DNA from: Tamarix chinensis
Taxonomy: Eukaryota > Streptophyta > Magnoliopsida > Caryophyllales > Tamaricaceae
Direction: 5' to 3'
Assembly (NCBI GenBank): GCA_030549775.1
Contig: CM060175.1
Span: 45,144,415-45,208,414, forward strand
Length of the DNA: 64,000 nucleotides
Every line of letters starts with the position of its first letter. Positions within the stretch are counted from its first letter, which is position 1. The notes under the pieces were generated by a model. It had not been told where the DNA came from, ran no database searches, and saw only the letters and a list, made by a program, of their open reading frames with translations. The position numbers and the translations under genes are program-made. Of the stretch, positions 46,000-57,965 are shown in pieces.

Positions 46000-47288
46000 C
46001 TACTGTAACAGGTGCAGTAAGCCCTCCATACTTGTACCTGATCCTAGAAGCTACTAATAATAAGTGATGAAGGCAGCATGAATGTTGTTTGCACCTCTAA
46101 CTTCATTATCTTTAGAATCCAATAGCAATACAGCTGATTTTCATTGATACCTCTCCTTCACCTTAGCAAAAAAATATTTATGATTTGAATCACCACAATT
46201 GAGCCAGTGATTGGTTGCTTTCTGCTTATAGAATAGTTCTTCACAATATAGCAAATGATGGTAGTGTTTCTCTTTTAATTGAAGTAATCTCCTCTACTCA
46301 GCATTTCAAGGGTTGGAATAACAAACATGTTGTAATGCAGCCACCTCCTCCCTAGCTGTCTCCACTTTGTGAGTGATAGATCCATAATTTGCTCTATTGA
46401 AAGTCTTGAATTCCTGTTTCAGAAGCCCTAATCTCCTTGAAACTTTGAGCAGAAAGTTCCCTCCCAACTTAATCTTCTATATTCTTTGGACAATAGGAAT
46501 GAACTCCTTAGACTTACTCCAAAACTAAAAAAACTTGAAAGGTTTAGGGTCTGATAGATAAGAAACATTAAGATGGATAAAAACAGGACAATGATCAAAA
46601 ATTAAAAGGCTTAGAAACTCTTCCATAGACTGTGGATAAGAATCCAGCCATGGTAAGTTCACAAGGGCCCTATCCAACTTGCTACAAACCTCCTCCTCTC
46701 CTTCTCTATGACTGGACCAAGTGAATTGGGAGCCCTAACTTTGAAGATAAAAAAGTCTCAGCTCCTGACAACAGTCTCTAAAGTCCTGGACATCTAAGAC
46801 ATTTGGAAGCCTACCTTGGAATTTATTAGAAGCATTCAACACCACATTAAAATCCCTTACCACAATCCAAGGAGCACTTCCTGGAGAATAAGTTTTCAAC
46901 CTATGCCATAAAGCCTTTCGTTGAGCACCACTGTTACATAGATTAAGGCCACAAAGAAACTAACCTTTGTCTACAAATTTGTTATATGACATAAAATAGC
47001 CTGATCACAAAGAGAGTAAGAGCCCATCATCCAGACCTTTGGATTCCAAATGACCCAAATTCTTCCATTTGGATGTTGAGAATAATTATTTATGGGAGAC
47101 CAACCCTTTTGGATTTTATTAAACACAACAGCAAAATTGGGTTCTTTAACCCTAGTTTGCAGTAAACTAAATAAAGTCAATTTGTGCCTAGCACAAAACC
47201 TCATGACTTCCCTATGCTTGGAAGTCTTATTCAGGCCACGTACATTCCATACACTAAGCATGGCCCCCAGGATCCAGAAAAGAAACCT
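46000..47288 (-). pseudogene. LINE ORF2 endonuclease (APE-type) domain, broken
   Basis: The start is 'MLSVWNVRGLNKTSKHREVM' followed by 'FCARHKLTLFSLLQTRVKEP' (47279-46971), the typical N-terminus of the L1 endonuclease with the N of 'WNVRGLN'. After a stop and frame change near 46965 the domain continues 'HRLKTYSPGSAPWIVVRDFN' (about 46910-46850; DFN catalytic block), 'GSQFTWSSHREGEEEVCSKL', 'DRALVNLPWLDSYPQSMEEF' and 'FDHCPVFIHLNV' (the SDH block reads FDH) to about 46570. The 46000-46560 linker to RT carries several stops. Confidence 0.82.
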
Positions 47289-47339
47289 ATCCCCCTGGAC
47301 ACCTACTTCTCCATCCACCCCTAAGTCATGCTCACCAAT

Positions 47340-47674
47340 AGGATCCCCCTAATATCCAGCTAGAGTTGGCCTTTGTTTGGTCATTCTTGGTTAAGAAACA
47401 TGAGCAGATCTCTGAACAGACTTAGTCACTCTTGGTTCAGCCAATGCAATCTTTTTCCCCCTGCAACAAAGGAAGATCCAAAAAAGGAGGACTAGGTGCA
47501 GTCAACATAGTCACCTGCCCAGATGTAGACCCAGAATGAGCAGCAACACCTGTGTTAGGGTTACCATTAGAAACAACATCAATCCCATTAAAATTGTGAT
47601 CCTCCACAAAAGTTTGCCTAGGATTATCAATTACAGTTCCTGGTTGGTTATGATCTGCTGATACAAGATCATTT
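47340..47674 (-). pseudogene. LINE ORF1, C-terminal fragment
   Basis: An open stretch (47682-47437) of low-complexity, Asn/Gly/Ser-rich protein ('GIDVVSNGNPNTGVAAHSGS'), typical of the ORF1 tail of plant L1 elements after the zinc knuckle. Its N-terminal continuation is at 52412 beyond solo LTR D. The first two codons of the stretch belong to D. Confidence 0.6.
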
Positions 47675-47757
47675 TGTAACACACCAACAAAGCGGAAATA
47701 ATTAAAATAGAAACTTTTAAATTAAAACCTATGAATTCTAGGGATGTTACCACCACA

Positions 47758-47799
47758 CTTAGTACTAGACCGGTTCACTCTGACCTTTCCAGTACCAAG
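47758..47799 (-). other. Terminal hairpin of LTR D
   Basis: The plus strand has CTTAGTACTAGA (47758-47769) and TCCAGTACCAAG (47788-47799), a 12-bp stem with two G.T-type wobbles and a loop containing 'ccggttcactctgacctt'; it is equivalent to 8425-8466 in B. Confidence 0.75.
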
Positions 47800-48399
47800 T
47801 GCTAAGGCTAAAGAAAAGATTAACATTTAAACTCAAACCAACAGTTCATAAAGAACTAGAAAGGATCATACATCAAAATTAGAGTACGCATAAAGAATTA
47901 TAATTCATATCCAAAAGAAAATGAGCTTACAACCGATAAAAGGTTTATTTAAAATATTCAATGCAAGGTAATAAATCAAAAACAATAAATTTGATACAAA
48001 CGAAATAAAAAACAGACATAAATCACATAAAGAATGAATAGGACCATGACACTCTCGATTTTTGAGCCAAAACACACGCTCAACACTCAGCCCTGACTGA
48101 TGTCTCGCCCACCTGCACAAAGTCAGAAGGGCATACTACTCGTGGGAATGAGCAGCACCCATGAAAAGGGTGATCAGTACGCTACGTATTGAGTAAGGTA
48201 ACCGAGCACTAAGGCCAACACATAACAGCACATAAATAATGCAGAATAATAATAGAGCATAAGACCAACATGATAACATAAATACATATGACCATTCAGG
48301 TAAAAGTACAAAGGCCCATATATAATCCGATTCAATTACTTAATTAATCTCTGATCACAAGTTGATTCACACCATGCTCTTTCTCAAATCCACGCGAGT

Positions 48400-48765
48400 A
48401 CGGGAACCCCACTATTATAGCTGGTGGACCAGAAACACATAGGAAATCATGCCCTAACCACTATTATTTGCCGGTGGACCGGTCTCCAGGATACTCAGTA
48501 CCTGGCCACTATTATTTGCCAGTGGACCAGTCTGGCCCCTACTCGCATGGTGTTCTACTGTAAGTAATTAGTGTCTTTCCCATGTCTTGGCACAAATATG
48601 TTTAGTTTTGTTGAGCACGGAATCCCCTGCTTTTATGGTCGGTGGACCAAAAACGCACAAGTACAAAGCCTGACCACTATTATTATCGGTGGACCGATTA
48701 CACATAGGGCATCATGCCCTAACCACTATTATTCACCGGTGGACTGGTCTGGGCCCGGCTCAACA
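48400..48765 (-). repeat. Hairpin array in LTR D
   Basis: Units marked on plus by 'ccactattat(t/a)...ggtggacc'. Minus-strand hairpins: TAGGGCAT-g-ATGCCCTA (near 48705-48721, perfect), CCAGGTACT-g-AGTATCCTGG (near 48492-48511, one bulge), and TAGG...CCTA (near 48440-48456). The arms differ between units but remain complementary. Confidence 0.85.
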
Positions 48766-49129
48766 TCTTCCACTTTACGTGATTAATGTTTTAAGTATCT
48801 TATTCAGATGCTTTCATTCTAGACATGCATGAATCATTCCCTTTACACTTAACACATCACAAATCATAAAATTCCATAATCATAATTACACTTTAATCAC
48901 CAAATACACATGATAACACAAAAATTCTAAGTAGCCACAACAAACCCTAATTATCCACACAAACCCTAGTTCGATATCCTATGCACCCTTATATTACTCC
49001 CCGTACTATTTTTCACCCAACGTGTTTAAACACCCAAACAACACTTACAGTACCTTCCTCACATCCCAAATCAAATTTCCATATGTAAATTTCAATCCTA
49101 TGCAAACGTTACACATCCCATGCAACCAT

Positions 49130-49680
49130 TCGAATTTTTCATGCAGAACCCTAAGTTCATCCATAAGAAACCCTAGATTCAAAACATATAAAACCTAAAG
49201 ATTCATCTATACCGAACCCTAAATTTAATCCATACCAAACCGAAGATTCATCCTTACCAACCCTAAATTCAATCCATATCAAACCAAAGATTCATCCTTA
49301 CCAAACCCTAAATTCAATCTGTATAAAACCAAAGATTAGATTTTCCCATGATACACCATAGATTAGTTTCTCCCATAATACACCACAGTTTAAATTCTCC
49401 CATACAAATCATAGATTATTTCTCCCATAAAAACCATAAATTAGTTTCTCCTAAGCAAAACCATAAATTGTATTCTCCTATATAATACCATAAATTAGAT
49501 TCTTCCATACAAAACCATAAATTATATTCTCCCACACAAAACCATAAATTAGATTCCCCCATATAAAACCATAAATTATATTCTCCCACACAAAACCATA
49601 AATTAGATTCTCCTATATAAAACCATAAATTATGTACTCCCATATGAAACCCTAAATTTTCCATTTTATTCTTCTACTCA
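49130..49680 (-). repeat. Minisatellite of about 30-bp units in LTR D
   Basis: 'accataaatta.attctcccatataaa' repeats about fifteen times with mismatches. Because the unit is close to 30 bp the minus strand keeps an open frame (49664-49416) encoding NLWF(Y/C)(I/V)GE repeats; this is a by-product, not a gene. The block corresponds to 56120-56830 in E. Confidence 0.85.
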
Positions 49681-50226
49681 TGAATCATTAAAATACTTAG
49701 GTCAACTTACATCCCTTGCTCAACTTCTTTCCCCCATTCTCCTTTTTCATCCTTTCTTTTACACAAACCATATCAAAATCCTCACATTTATAACTTACAG
49801 GGTCACAAAACATATCATCACATATACATAATACACATGCCAGACAAAAACATACTTCAACTCCACGTTATACTATATACACAATAATAACAATAATAAC
49901 CATAGGATGCATATCATACAAGGCATTTAATGCACATCAACACACAATAGGCCTTAGTAACACCCTTACCTAAAACGATACCGGTCTTAGAGCACGCTCT
50001 TACACCCCCTTAGGGCTTTGAAAAAATAATAACATATTAATAAATATAACATTAACAAATTTCTAACTTTACTAAAGATATAAGAAATAATATAAATATT
50101 ATAAAAGTTGATAATATAGGGTTGAAAACTTTATCCTAATAATAACAATGCTACTAAAATAGTAATAGCAAAGATACTAAAAATAATATATATAATAATA
50201 TAAATAAGAATAATAATAACAGTAAC

Positions 50227-50259
<33 letters not shown>

Positions 50260-50699
50260 GATATTATTCAAAAACAAAGTAAAATAAAGGCTTCGGCCCC
50301 TTTACCAAAATAATACTAATAATAATATTAGTAAAATAAATAACAAAATTTAGTAATAATAATAATAATAATAATAATAATAGCAAAACTAATAGTAAAG
50401 TCGTTGTAATATTAATAAAGGAATATTAATAGTAGTAATTTGAAATAGTAAAAATAAAAATAATTATAATTATAATAATAATAATAACATATTAATATTA
50501 ATAATAGTAATAATAGAAATAATAAGGAGAATAATAATAAAATCAAATTAAAAATACAATAGGGCTTCAACCCTCAACAGAAATAACAATCAAAACATTA
50601 ATACTAATAATAATAACATTACATAATAATAATAATAATAATAATAATATTTATATTCAAATAAATGAAGTAAAAAAATTAAGGCTTGTAAAAATAGGG

Positions 50700-51860
50700 A
50701 AAAGGGTTAAGAGGGTCTAGGTTGGAGGGGATGGGCGGCGCCAGCGGTGGTGCACGGAGGCGGCGGCGGTGGCAGGAAAAAGAGAAGAAAAAGGGAAAAG
50801 TTAAATGCTTGGAAAAGGAGAGGCTGAATGGAGGTGGGAGTTGGGGTTTTTTGGGTTGCCCAGGTGGAGAGGGACAGAATAAGGGTGGTGGCGCAGCCAA
50901 AGGTGGTGGCGCACGACGGCAGCGGCGGTGGCCGAATGGGGAAGGAGAGAAAGAGAGGAGGAGATGGAGGGAGAGGAAAAGAAAGGTAGAGGAAGGTAGA
51001 GGAGGGTTTGTAGAAAAGAATGGGAGGTAAAAGGAACGACGGAAGAGGTGGCGGACGGCGGAGCAAAGGGTGGCAGAGATAGAAAATGGTTTGATTGGGA
51101 AGGGGACTTCGCACAACCGAGGAGGCTTGTGTAGGAAGAATCGAGGAATGTGGGACACTTGGTTAGCTAAAGGGCAGTGCAAGGAAGAGTTTGGTAGGCG
51201 GAGTTGGTGGCGAAACTGGCCGAAGGCGGTGGACAAGGTGTCTAAAGGGGCTGCAGTGACAATGGGAGTTTCTAGGTTGGGGATCAAGAGCTCGATACCA
51301 AGGCTATTATAGGGGTATTTATTGACTTTAGAAGAGTGGGTAGGGTTTTGTGCGTCGGCTAGGGGGTAAGCAAGTTGGGTTAGGGTTCGCCGACGGTGAC
51401 AAAATCAAAGAAAATCAACTTCGGGGCAGGGGTGGATTGGTTGGGATGAGGGAAAACATGAGAGGAGAGGGGGAGAAGGATTGGTCTATGCAGTCGCTGA
51501 ATCAGGGGGAAGATAAAGAAAGAAAAATGGCTTGTCAATAGTGTGTAACCGGCAACAAAAATCTCGGTTGGGCGGTGGCGGAGGTTGTTGGTCGATCGAC
51601 GGGGCTAGGCAGGTGCGAAGGAAGAAGAAGAACAAAGAAAGATGGCTGGACCAGCTGTCTAGGGAAGAAAGAAAGGAAAGGGGGAAAGAACTGGGCCGAG
51701 TGCGATGCTAAAGTTTATTAAATAGAACGACGCATTTTGACGGAAAAATAAGGGAAGTGTCGCGGTGTGAGGGAGAAGGGAAGGGATCGGTTGAGCGGGC
51801 TAGGCCGCGCCGAAGGAAGGAGGGAGGGGGAATCAGCCGCAGGAAGAAGGCAGACCCAAA
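50700..51860 (-). promoter_or_regulatory. GC/CpG-rich promoter block of LTR D
   Basis: On the minus strand this is C-rich with many CCG/CGCC units. CAATAAATACCCC at 51314-51326 (read on minus) is at the position of the TATA box of B and E. Overlapping frames on both strands (50679-51287, 50722-51030, 51718-51942) are composition artefacts rich in Pro/Ser or Gly/Arg/Lys. Confidence 0.45.
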
Positions 51861-52411
51861 CAGGGAGGGGAGGAAAAAGAAAAGGAAAAGAAGAAGAAAG
51901 AAAAAGAAAGAAAAAGAAAGAAAAAGAAAGAAAAAGGAACAAAGAAAAGGAAAAAGGAAAAAAGGGAAAAATAAAAATAGGAGAGTTGGGTTAAATAAAT
52001 AAATTAAAATATTTGGGATAGTTAAAAATAATAATATTTAAATAAAATAATATTTAAATCCCTTTTTAGGCTAATTTAGGATTTTTAAAAGATTTTCCAT
52101 AAATTCCATTTTAATTAGCAAAACAGCCTAATTTTCTTCAATTAAATTATTTATAAAATTAATATTAATTTGAAACTATTTTCTCCTTCTTACTTTAAAT
52201 AAAATAATTTATTTAATTAATTTCCAAATATAATCCTTTATTAGCTATAGTACCCAAAACTTTTCTAATAAAAATTATTTATTATTTTCTTCTTAAATAG
52301 CACTAATTAATTTCCTTTTTATTTTAATAAAAATAATTTATTTAATTAATTTTTATAATAAAATCTTATTTAAATATAATTTTTAAAATTAGAAATTTTT
52401 GGGGCATTTCA

Positions 52412-53521
52412 CCTTTCCCTTCCTAAGGTCCCTAACCATTCTCCATTGTCCTCCTTTGTCTTGTCCATTAATATCATCCTACTTTGTAGCCTTACATCTC
52501 CTCAAGTCATGACCAAAGTAATCACACAATGGGCAATATAAAGGTTTCCAATCATATTCCACTCTCTACTCCACTTCCATCCCCTCAAGATCCAGAATCA
52601 AAAAGGATTCCAACACAGTTTTTTCACATCAACCTCAACCAACACTCGAGGATAGGAGGCTCTATCCCTAGATGCTGTAATAGAATCCATACACACTAGC
52701 TTACCAATTGCACTAGCAATTCTGCTTAGAGATCTTGAAGACCAATATTCCAGTGGAAGATTTGGGAATCAAATCCATAAGGGTAAGACCTGCATCTCAT
52801 TAGGATTAAACTTCAAACGCCTGTGCCACCTTTTCAATATAAAAGGATGGTTAAAGAACATCTAATGTTGGATAATAAGCTATGTAGCATCCTCTTGAGA
52901 CACAAATCTGAACAGATAAAAGCCAAATGTGTGTAAAATGATCTGAGGAGGTTGAATGCTCAACCATTGTCTCTTAACAAAAGCATTCATCTGGTTATAA
53001 GAAGGAGCTTGTCCATAAACAAACCCTGTCAATGTATTATCCCATTAAAGAGTTTCAGAATCAACATCCTCTTTTTCCAGTTTGACCAAAACCTTACCAT
53101 TATCGTAAGAAGGATTATGAAAAGTCAGGGCCTGTCCATGGCTAGGAATTCTGTTACCCATAACCACATCCCTCCAGGTTGAGTTTGGGGGAGATGTAGG
53201 TTGTAATCGATCCCATACTATTTCCTTAGCAAAGGATTTCGAAGGGACTCCATCAGATCCAGATAAACCCTCGACATGGTTCCTTGCTGGGGTAGAAGAG
53301 ACATTAAGTTTTGGTTCAGTAACCCTATCCATTTGATCATTATTCAAAAAACATCGATCAAATCTCCCTCTTCAGGTACGGTTGGTTCAACATTCTCAAC
53401 ATTCGACAAGTCATTTGTCCTAGAGTTACATGCAATTTTATTAGAACCATCATTAGTCGATACCCGTACACCATCTTCCTTAGCCTTTTGACTTACTCTA
53501 CACAAGAGAGCCAGGCGAAGA
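52412..53521 (-). pseudogene. LINE ORF1, main part (DUF4283-like and zinc knuckle)
   Basis: The minus strand 53347-53045 has 'WRDVVMGNRIPSHGQALTFH' with 'LVKLEKEDVDSETL', the start of the nucleic-acid binding region found in plant L1 ORF1 (DUF4283-type). Downstream at about 52545-52490 there is 'YCPLCDYFGHDLRRCK', a complete CX2CX4HX4C zinc knuckle. The protein would bind LINE RNA. The segment is bounded by E on the N-terminal side and D on the C-terminal side. Stops between the two domains show decay. Confidence 0.75.
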
Positions 53522-54039
53522 TGAAATGTCCCGAAAATTCCTAATTCTAAATATTATATTTAAATGAGGTTTTATCATAAAGATTAATTAAATAAATTAT
53601 TTTAATTAAAATAAAAGAAAATTTATTAGGGAAAATCAAGAATAAATTTATAAGTATTTTAATTAGGAGGAATTTGGGTATTTTAGCTAATTAAAGATTT
53701 TAATTTGGGAATTTATTTAAATAAATTATTTTATTTAAAATAAGAATGAGAAAATAGTTTTAAATTAATATTAATTTTATAAATCATTTAATGGAAGAAA
53801 ATTTGGGTGTTTTGCTAATTAAAATGGAATTTATGGAAAACCTTTTAAAAATCCTATTTTAGCCTAAAAAGGGATTTAAATATTATTTTATTTAAATATT
53901 ATTATTTTTAAATATTATAAATATTAAGATTAATTTAATTGGTCCTAATATATTATTTTTTCTCCTTTCCTTTTTCCCTTTTTCTTTTTCTTTCTTCCTT
54001 TTTCCTTTCCTTTTTCTTTCTTTTTCTTCTTTTTCTTTT

Positions 54040-55060
54040 TCCTCTTCTTTTCGTCGACAGGGCCAGCCGCGGCCCATTTCTTCTTCTCCTTTCTCCTCTT
54101 TCCCTCGGCCCAGCCCGCGCCTGCGCGGCCTCCTTCGTTCGACACCGCCGCGTCGCGTTTTGGCTCCGTTTACACCGAAATGCGTCGTTCGGTTTAATGA
54201 CGCCCTCACCGCGCGCGAACCGGCCCGGTTCTTTTCTTTTTCTTTTCTTTCCCGACCGACCGGTCCGCCTCCCTTCATTCTTCCTTCTTCCTCCTTCCTC
54301 CTCTGTCGCTGCGACGCAAGCTTTGACCCCGTCAATGGCTTCTCCTGCTACGGTGAATAATACCAGCCGTTTCTTGTCTCATTGCCTTCCTATTAACTCC
54401 AGGAATAAATTGGCATAATTTTCGTGCGTTAACTCTTGCCCGTTTCTCCTCTCCAACCTCTCGAAATTTCGAAGCAAACCAAACGTCGACAGATCAATTA
54501 CCGCCACCGGCCACCCAAATTCTTGCATTTAAAACTTCCATGTCGACCTCCAGCTCCCCATTATCCATTTCAACATCTATAAATAGCCTTGTTATAGGAG
54601 TTTTTAGAGTTTTTTTCCCCGGAAACCCTCGGCCCGAGCTACCGCCACCCCAACTTTAGACGCCTCTTCCGCCGCCTTCAGCCAACCTCAGCGCCACCGA
54701 AACATTCCATTCTCTTCCCTAAAAGTTCATCTAATTAACTAAACTATTTTCACCTCTCGATTCTTCTTGTACGAGCCTCAATAATCATGCAAAGTTGGAT
54801 GCTCGTTTCGCCGGAATTTTGACCCCGAAGCTTTAAACCGCCTTTCGCCGCCGTGTGCCGCCACCTTTGGCTCCACCACCACCATCATTTTGTCCCTCTC
54901 CTCCTGGGCAACAATAAACACCTCTTATATCACCTCAATTCTCCCTATCTTTTTCCCAACATCCATCTTTGTCTATGTTATTCTATTTTTCCGGCCACCG
55001 CCGCCGCCGCCGTGAACCACCGTCGGTGCCACCTATCCCCACCAGCTTAAGGTTGAACCC
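54040..55060 (+). promoter_or_regulatory. CpG-rich promoter block of LTR E with TATA box at 54577
   Basis: CTATAAATAG lies at 54577-54586, about 1.06 kb after the LTR start. Upstream is a C/T-rich tract changing to CpG-rich sequence (54050-54330); downstream is CCG-rich sequence (54640-55040). This fits a U3 promoter followed by a GC-rich transcribed leader. Frames here (53939-54418, 54160-54360, 54853-55050) are composition artefacts. Confidence 0.55.
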
Positions 55061-55119
55061 TAGACCCTCTCAACCATTTTCCATATTATTATAAGCCTTG
55101 ATTTAATTTATTTCAATTA

Positions 55120-55690
55120 TTTGCATATAAATACCATTATTATTATTCTTAATATTTATATTCTTAATATGTTTTAGTATTAATTGATGTAAAATTTATG
55201 TTGAATTGTACTTGCAGGGTGGAGAGTGATAATAAAATAATTTTATTGTTAGTTTTGAATTTTAATTTATTAATGGAATTATTATAGGATTATTATCATT
55301 CTTCTTCTTCTTATTATTATTAATATTATAATTATTAGAATAATTATTATTAACGTTTTATTATTTATTCTGAAAAATCTTAGGCCCTAATTTTGTATTA
55401 ATATTTGCACTTATTTATTTGAGTATTATTATTTCTACTGTTCTTATAACCATTAATAATAATATTATCATTATCTTTATTATTTCAATATTATTATATA
55501 TGTTATTAATTTTATTATTAATATTAAATAAATGGTAATTCATTAGTTATTTTAAAACTTATATGTTATTGTTATTATTATTATTATTATTGTTATTATT
55601 ATTTATATTCTCATTGATATTAGTTTTATTATCTTTGATATTATTATATTAGTATCATTATTATCATTAGGGTAAAGTCTTTAACCCTAT
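55120..55690 (+). repeat. ATT/ATA trinucleotide-rich tract in LTR E
   Basis: Interrupted (ATT)n and (TTA)n runs, e.g. 55300-55325 and 55565-55605, at the same place as those of B and D. Confidence 0.8.
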
Positions 55691-56119
55691 ATTACCAAGG
55701 TTTATAATATCTCTATTATTTTTATGAAAGTTAGAATTTTGTTAAAGTTATTTTATTAATATGTTATTATTTTTGTCAAAGCCCTAAGGAGGGCGTAGGA
55801 ACGTGCTCCAAGACCGGTGTCATTTTAGGTAAGGGGTGCTAAGGCCTTTTATGTGCTAATGTGCGTTGTGTGATTCATATGTTATGCATTCTATGTTTTA
55901 TGATTATTAATTATGCCATATATGATATGACATGGAGTTGAAGTATGTTTTCGTATGGCATGTGTATTATTTGTGTATGAACCTGTAAGACATGCATGTG
56001 AGGATGTTGATATGATTTTATGTGGGAGAAAGGATGAAAAATGAGGATGGAGAAAGAAGTTGATTAAGGGATGTGAGTTGACCTAAGTATTCCATTGATT
56101 CATGAATAAAGGAATAAAA

Positions 56120-56830
56120 TGGAGAATTTTAGGGTTTCGTGTGTGAGAATCTGATTTATTATTTTTGAGGTTTTGTATGGAGAATATAATTTATGGTTTT
56201 ATATGGGGAAGTTTAATTTATGGTTTTGTATGATTTTGTGGGAAAGAATATAATTTATGATGTTATATGGGAGAATTGAATTTATGGTTTGTTTGGGAGA
56301 ATCTAGTTTATGATTTTAAATTGGGAGAATCTAATTTATGATTTGTCTGGTGAAATCCAATTTATGGTTTTATATGGGGAAGTTTAATTTATGGTTTGGT
56401 ATGATTTTATGTGAGAGAATTTAATCTATGGTTTGTATGGAAGAAGTTAATTTATGGTTTTGATTGGGAGAATCTAATTTATGGTTTTGCGTGAAAGGAT
56501 CTAATGTAAGGTTTTATATGGATGAATCTCTTATTTGATATGGTTCAAATTTAGGGTTTTGTGTGGATGAATCTTTGGGTTGTATATGGTTTGAACTTAG
56601 GGTTTGGTAAGGATGGATACTTAGTCTAGTATGGATGAATCTTTGGGTTTTATATGATTTGAATCTTTGTGTTGGTATGGATTGAATTTAGGGTTTTGTG
56701 GGAATGAATCTTTGGGTTTTATATGGTTTGAATCTAGGGTTTGGTATGAATGAATCTTTAGGTTATGTGGATTGAATTTAGGGTTTTGTATGATGAGATT
56801 TTGGGTTTTGCATAACGGTTAATGGTTGTG
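56120..56830 (+). repeat. Minisatellite block in LTR E
   Basis: First half: units like 'gggagaatctaatttatggttttgtat' (about 27-36 bp). Second half: units like 'gatgaatctttgggttttatatggtttgaatctaggg'. The switch between unit types is near 56520-56560. Corresponds to 49130-49680 in D. Confidence 0.85.
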
Positions 56831-57564
56831 GTATTAGGGTTTGCATGGAAGTTTATAATTGCATGGGATGTGTAAAGTTTGAATGAGAGTGAATTTTACG
56901 TATGGAACATTGATTTGGGATGTAAGGAAGGTAATGTAAGAATTGTTCTGGTGTTGAACTATTTTGGATGAAAAATAGTACGTGGAGCATTATGAGGATA
57001 TGGAAGAGATTGAATTATGGTTTGGAGTAATGAACTCTGGGTTGTTGTGATTAATTAGGGTTAGAGTAGATAATTGTGGTTTGTTATGATTAATTAAGGT
57101 TTGGAGTGGCTAATTATGGTGGTTATGGTTAAATAGGGTTTGGAGTGGTTAACTATGGTTTGTTGTGGTTAATCGAGGTTTGTGGTGGCTGATTAAGGTT
57201 TTTGTTGTAGCATGTGTTTTTGGTGATTAAGGTGTAATTATGAGAATGGAATCGATGATTTGTGATGTGTGGAGTGTTAAAATGATTTGGGTGATGTGAG
57301 GTGGAGTAAGAGGGGATGTTAAGGCCTAAATTAGGGTTTCGGGATAAAACCCTAGAGTGAGATGTGAAGTAGAATTGGAGGATAAGCGTAAAGGGAGCGA
57401 TCCATGCATGTCTAGGGTTTGGTGGTAGCATATATGTATGTGGTGATTAAAGATGATGATGAATACAGAATTTATGATTTATGATTCGTGCATGTCCATG
57501 GTGAAAGCCTTTGAATAAGATATTTAAGACACTAATCTTTTAAAGTGGAAGATTATTGAGCCGA

Positions 57565-57965
57565 GTCCAAACCGATCCACCGGTTAGGAATAGTGGTTAG
57601 GACGCGTAGTCCTATGTGCGACCGATCCACCGGTTATAATAGTGGTTAGGACATGAGGTCCTATATGTGACCGGCCTACCGGTAATAATAGTGGGGTGAC
57701 TCGAGCTCAATAAACACAAACCAGTATCGTTAAAGCTCTTAAAAGATACTAATTACTTACAGTGGAACACCATGCGAGGAGGAACCAAACCGATCCACCG
57801 ATTAGGAATAGTGGTTAGGGTTGCTACCCTATGTGTGACCGATCCACTGGTAATAATAGTGGTTAGTGCATGATGCTCTATTGTGACCGATCCACCGGTA
57901 ATAATAGTGGTTAGGGCATGATGCTCTATTATGACCGGCCCATCGGTTATAATAGTGGGGTGTTC
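57565..57965 (+). repeat. Array of 48-50 bp hairpin units in LTR E
   Basis: Unit starts CCGATCCACCGG-like at 57572, 57622, 57671, then 57790, 57839, 57887, 57935. Hairpin arms by unit: TAGGAC/GTCCTA, TAGGAC/GTCCTA with another loop, none, TAGGGT/ACCCTA, TAG-GCAT/ATGC-CTA with one mismatch, TAGGGCAT/ATGCTCTA with one wobble, none. The two groups are separated by about 110 bp containing 'tgagctcaataaac'-type text. The minus-strand frame 57977-57753 is open only because the 48-bp unit is divisible by three. Confidence 0.9.

Larger units (their letters stand above)
47675..52411 (-). mobile_element. Long solo LTR, copy D, inserted in LINE ORF1
   Basis: On minus it starts TGAAATGCCCCAAAAATTTC at 52411 and ends ..GTTGGTGTGTTACA at 47675; 4737 bp. 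Flanks are CATTT (47670-47674) and CCTTT (52412-52416), 4 of 5 identical. Removing D rejoins LINE ORF1. Family landmarks in minus orientation: terminal hairpin (47758-47799), 'gtattgagtaaggtaaccgagc' block (48185-48210), hairpin array (48400-48765), minisatellite (49130-49680), AT microsatellites (50100-50650), GC-rich promoter block (50700-51860). Confidence 0.88.

Noticed and set aside
50679..51312. Pro/Ser/Leu-rich 202-aa ORF and overlapping Gly/Arg-rich ORFs
   Set aside because: They lie in the GC-rich promoter block of LTR D, exist on both strands, and are not kept as equivalent frames in B or E.
53892..54418. 147-aa Lys/Arg-rich and 159-aa Phe/Leu-rich ORFs
   Set aside because: Pyrimidine-rich strand bias of LTR E; no domain; same artefact at 51718-52002 and 3924-4232.
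57565..57965. CRISPR-like appearance of regularly spaced repeats
   Set aside because: Units vary in both halves, no identical repeat with unique spacers exists, there are no cas genes and the context is a plant retrotransposon LTR.
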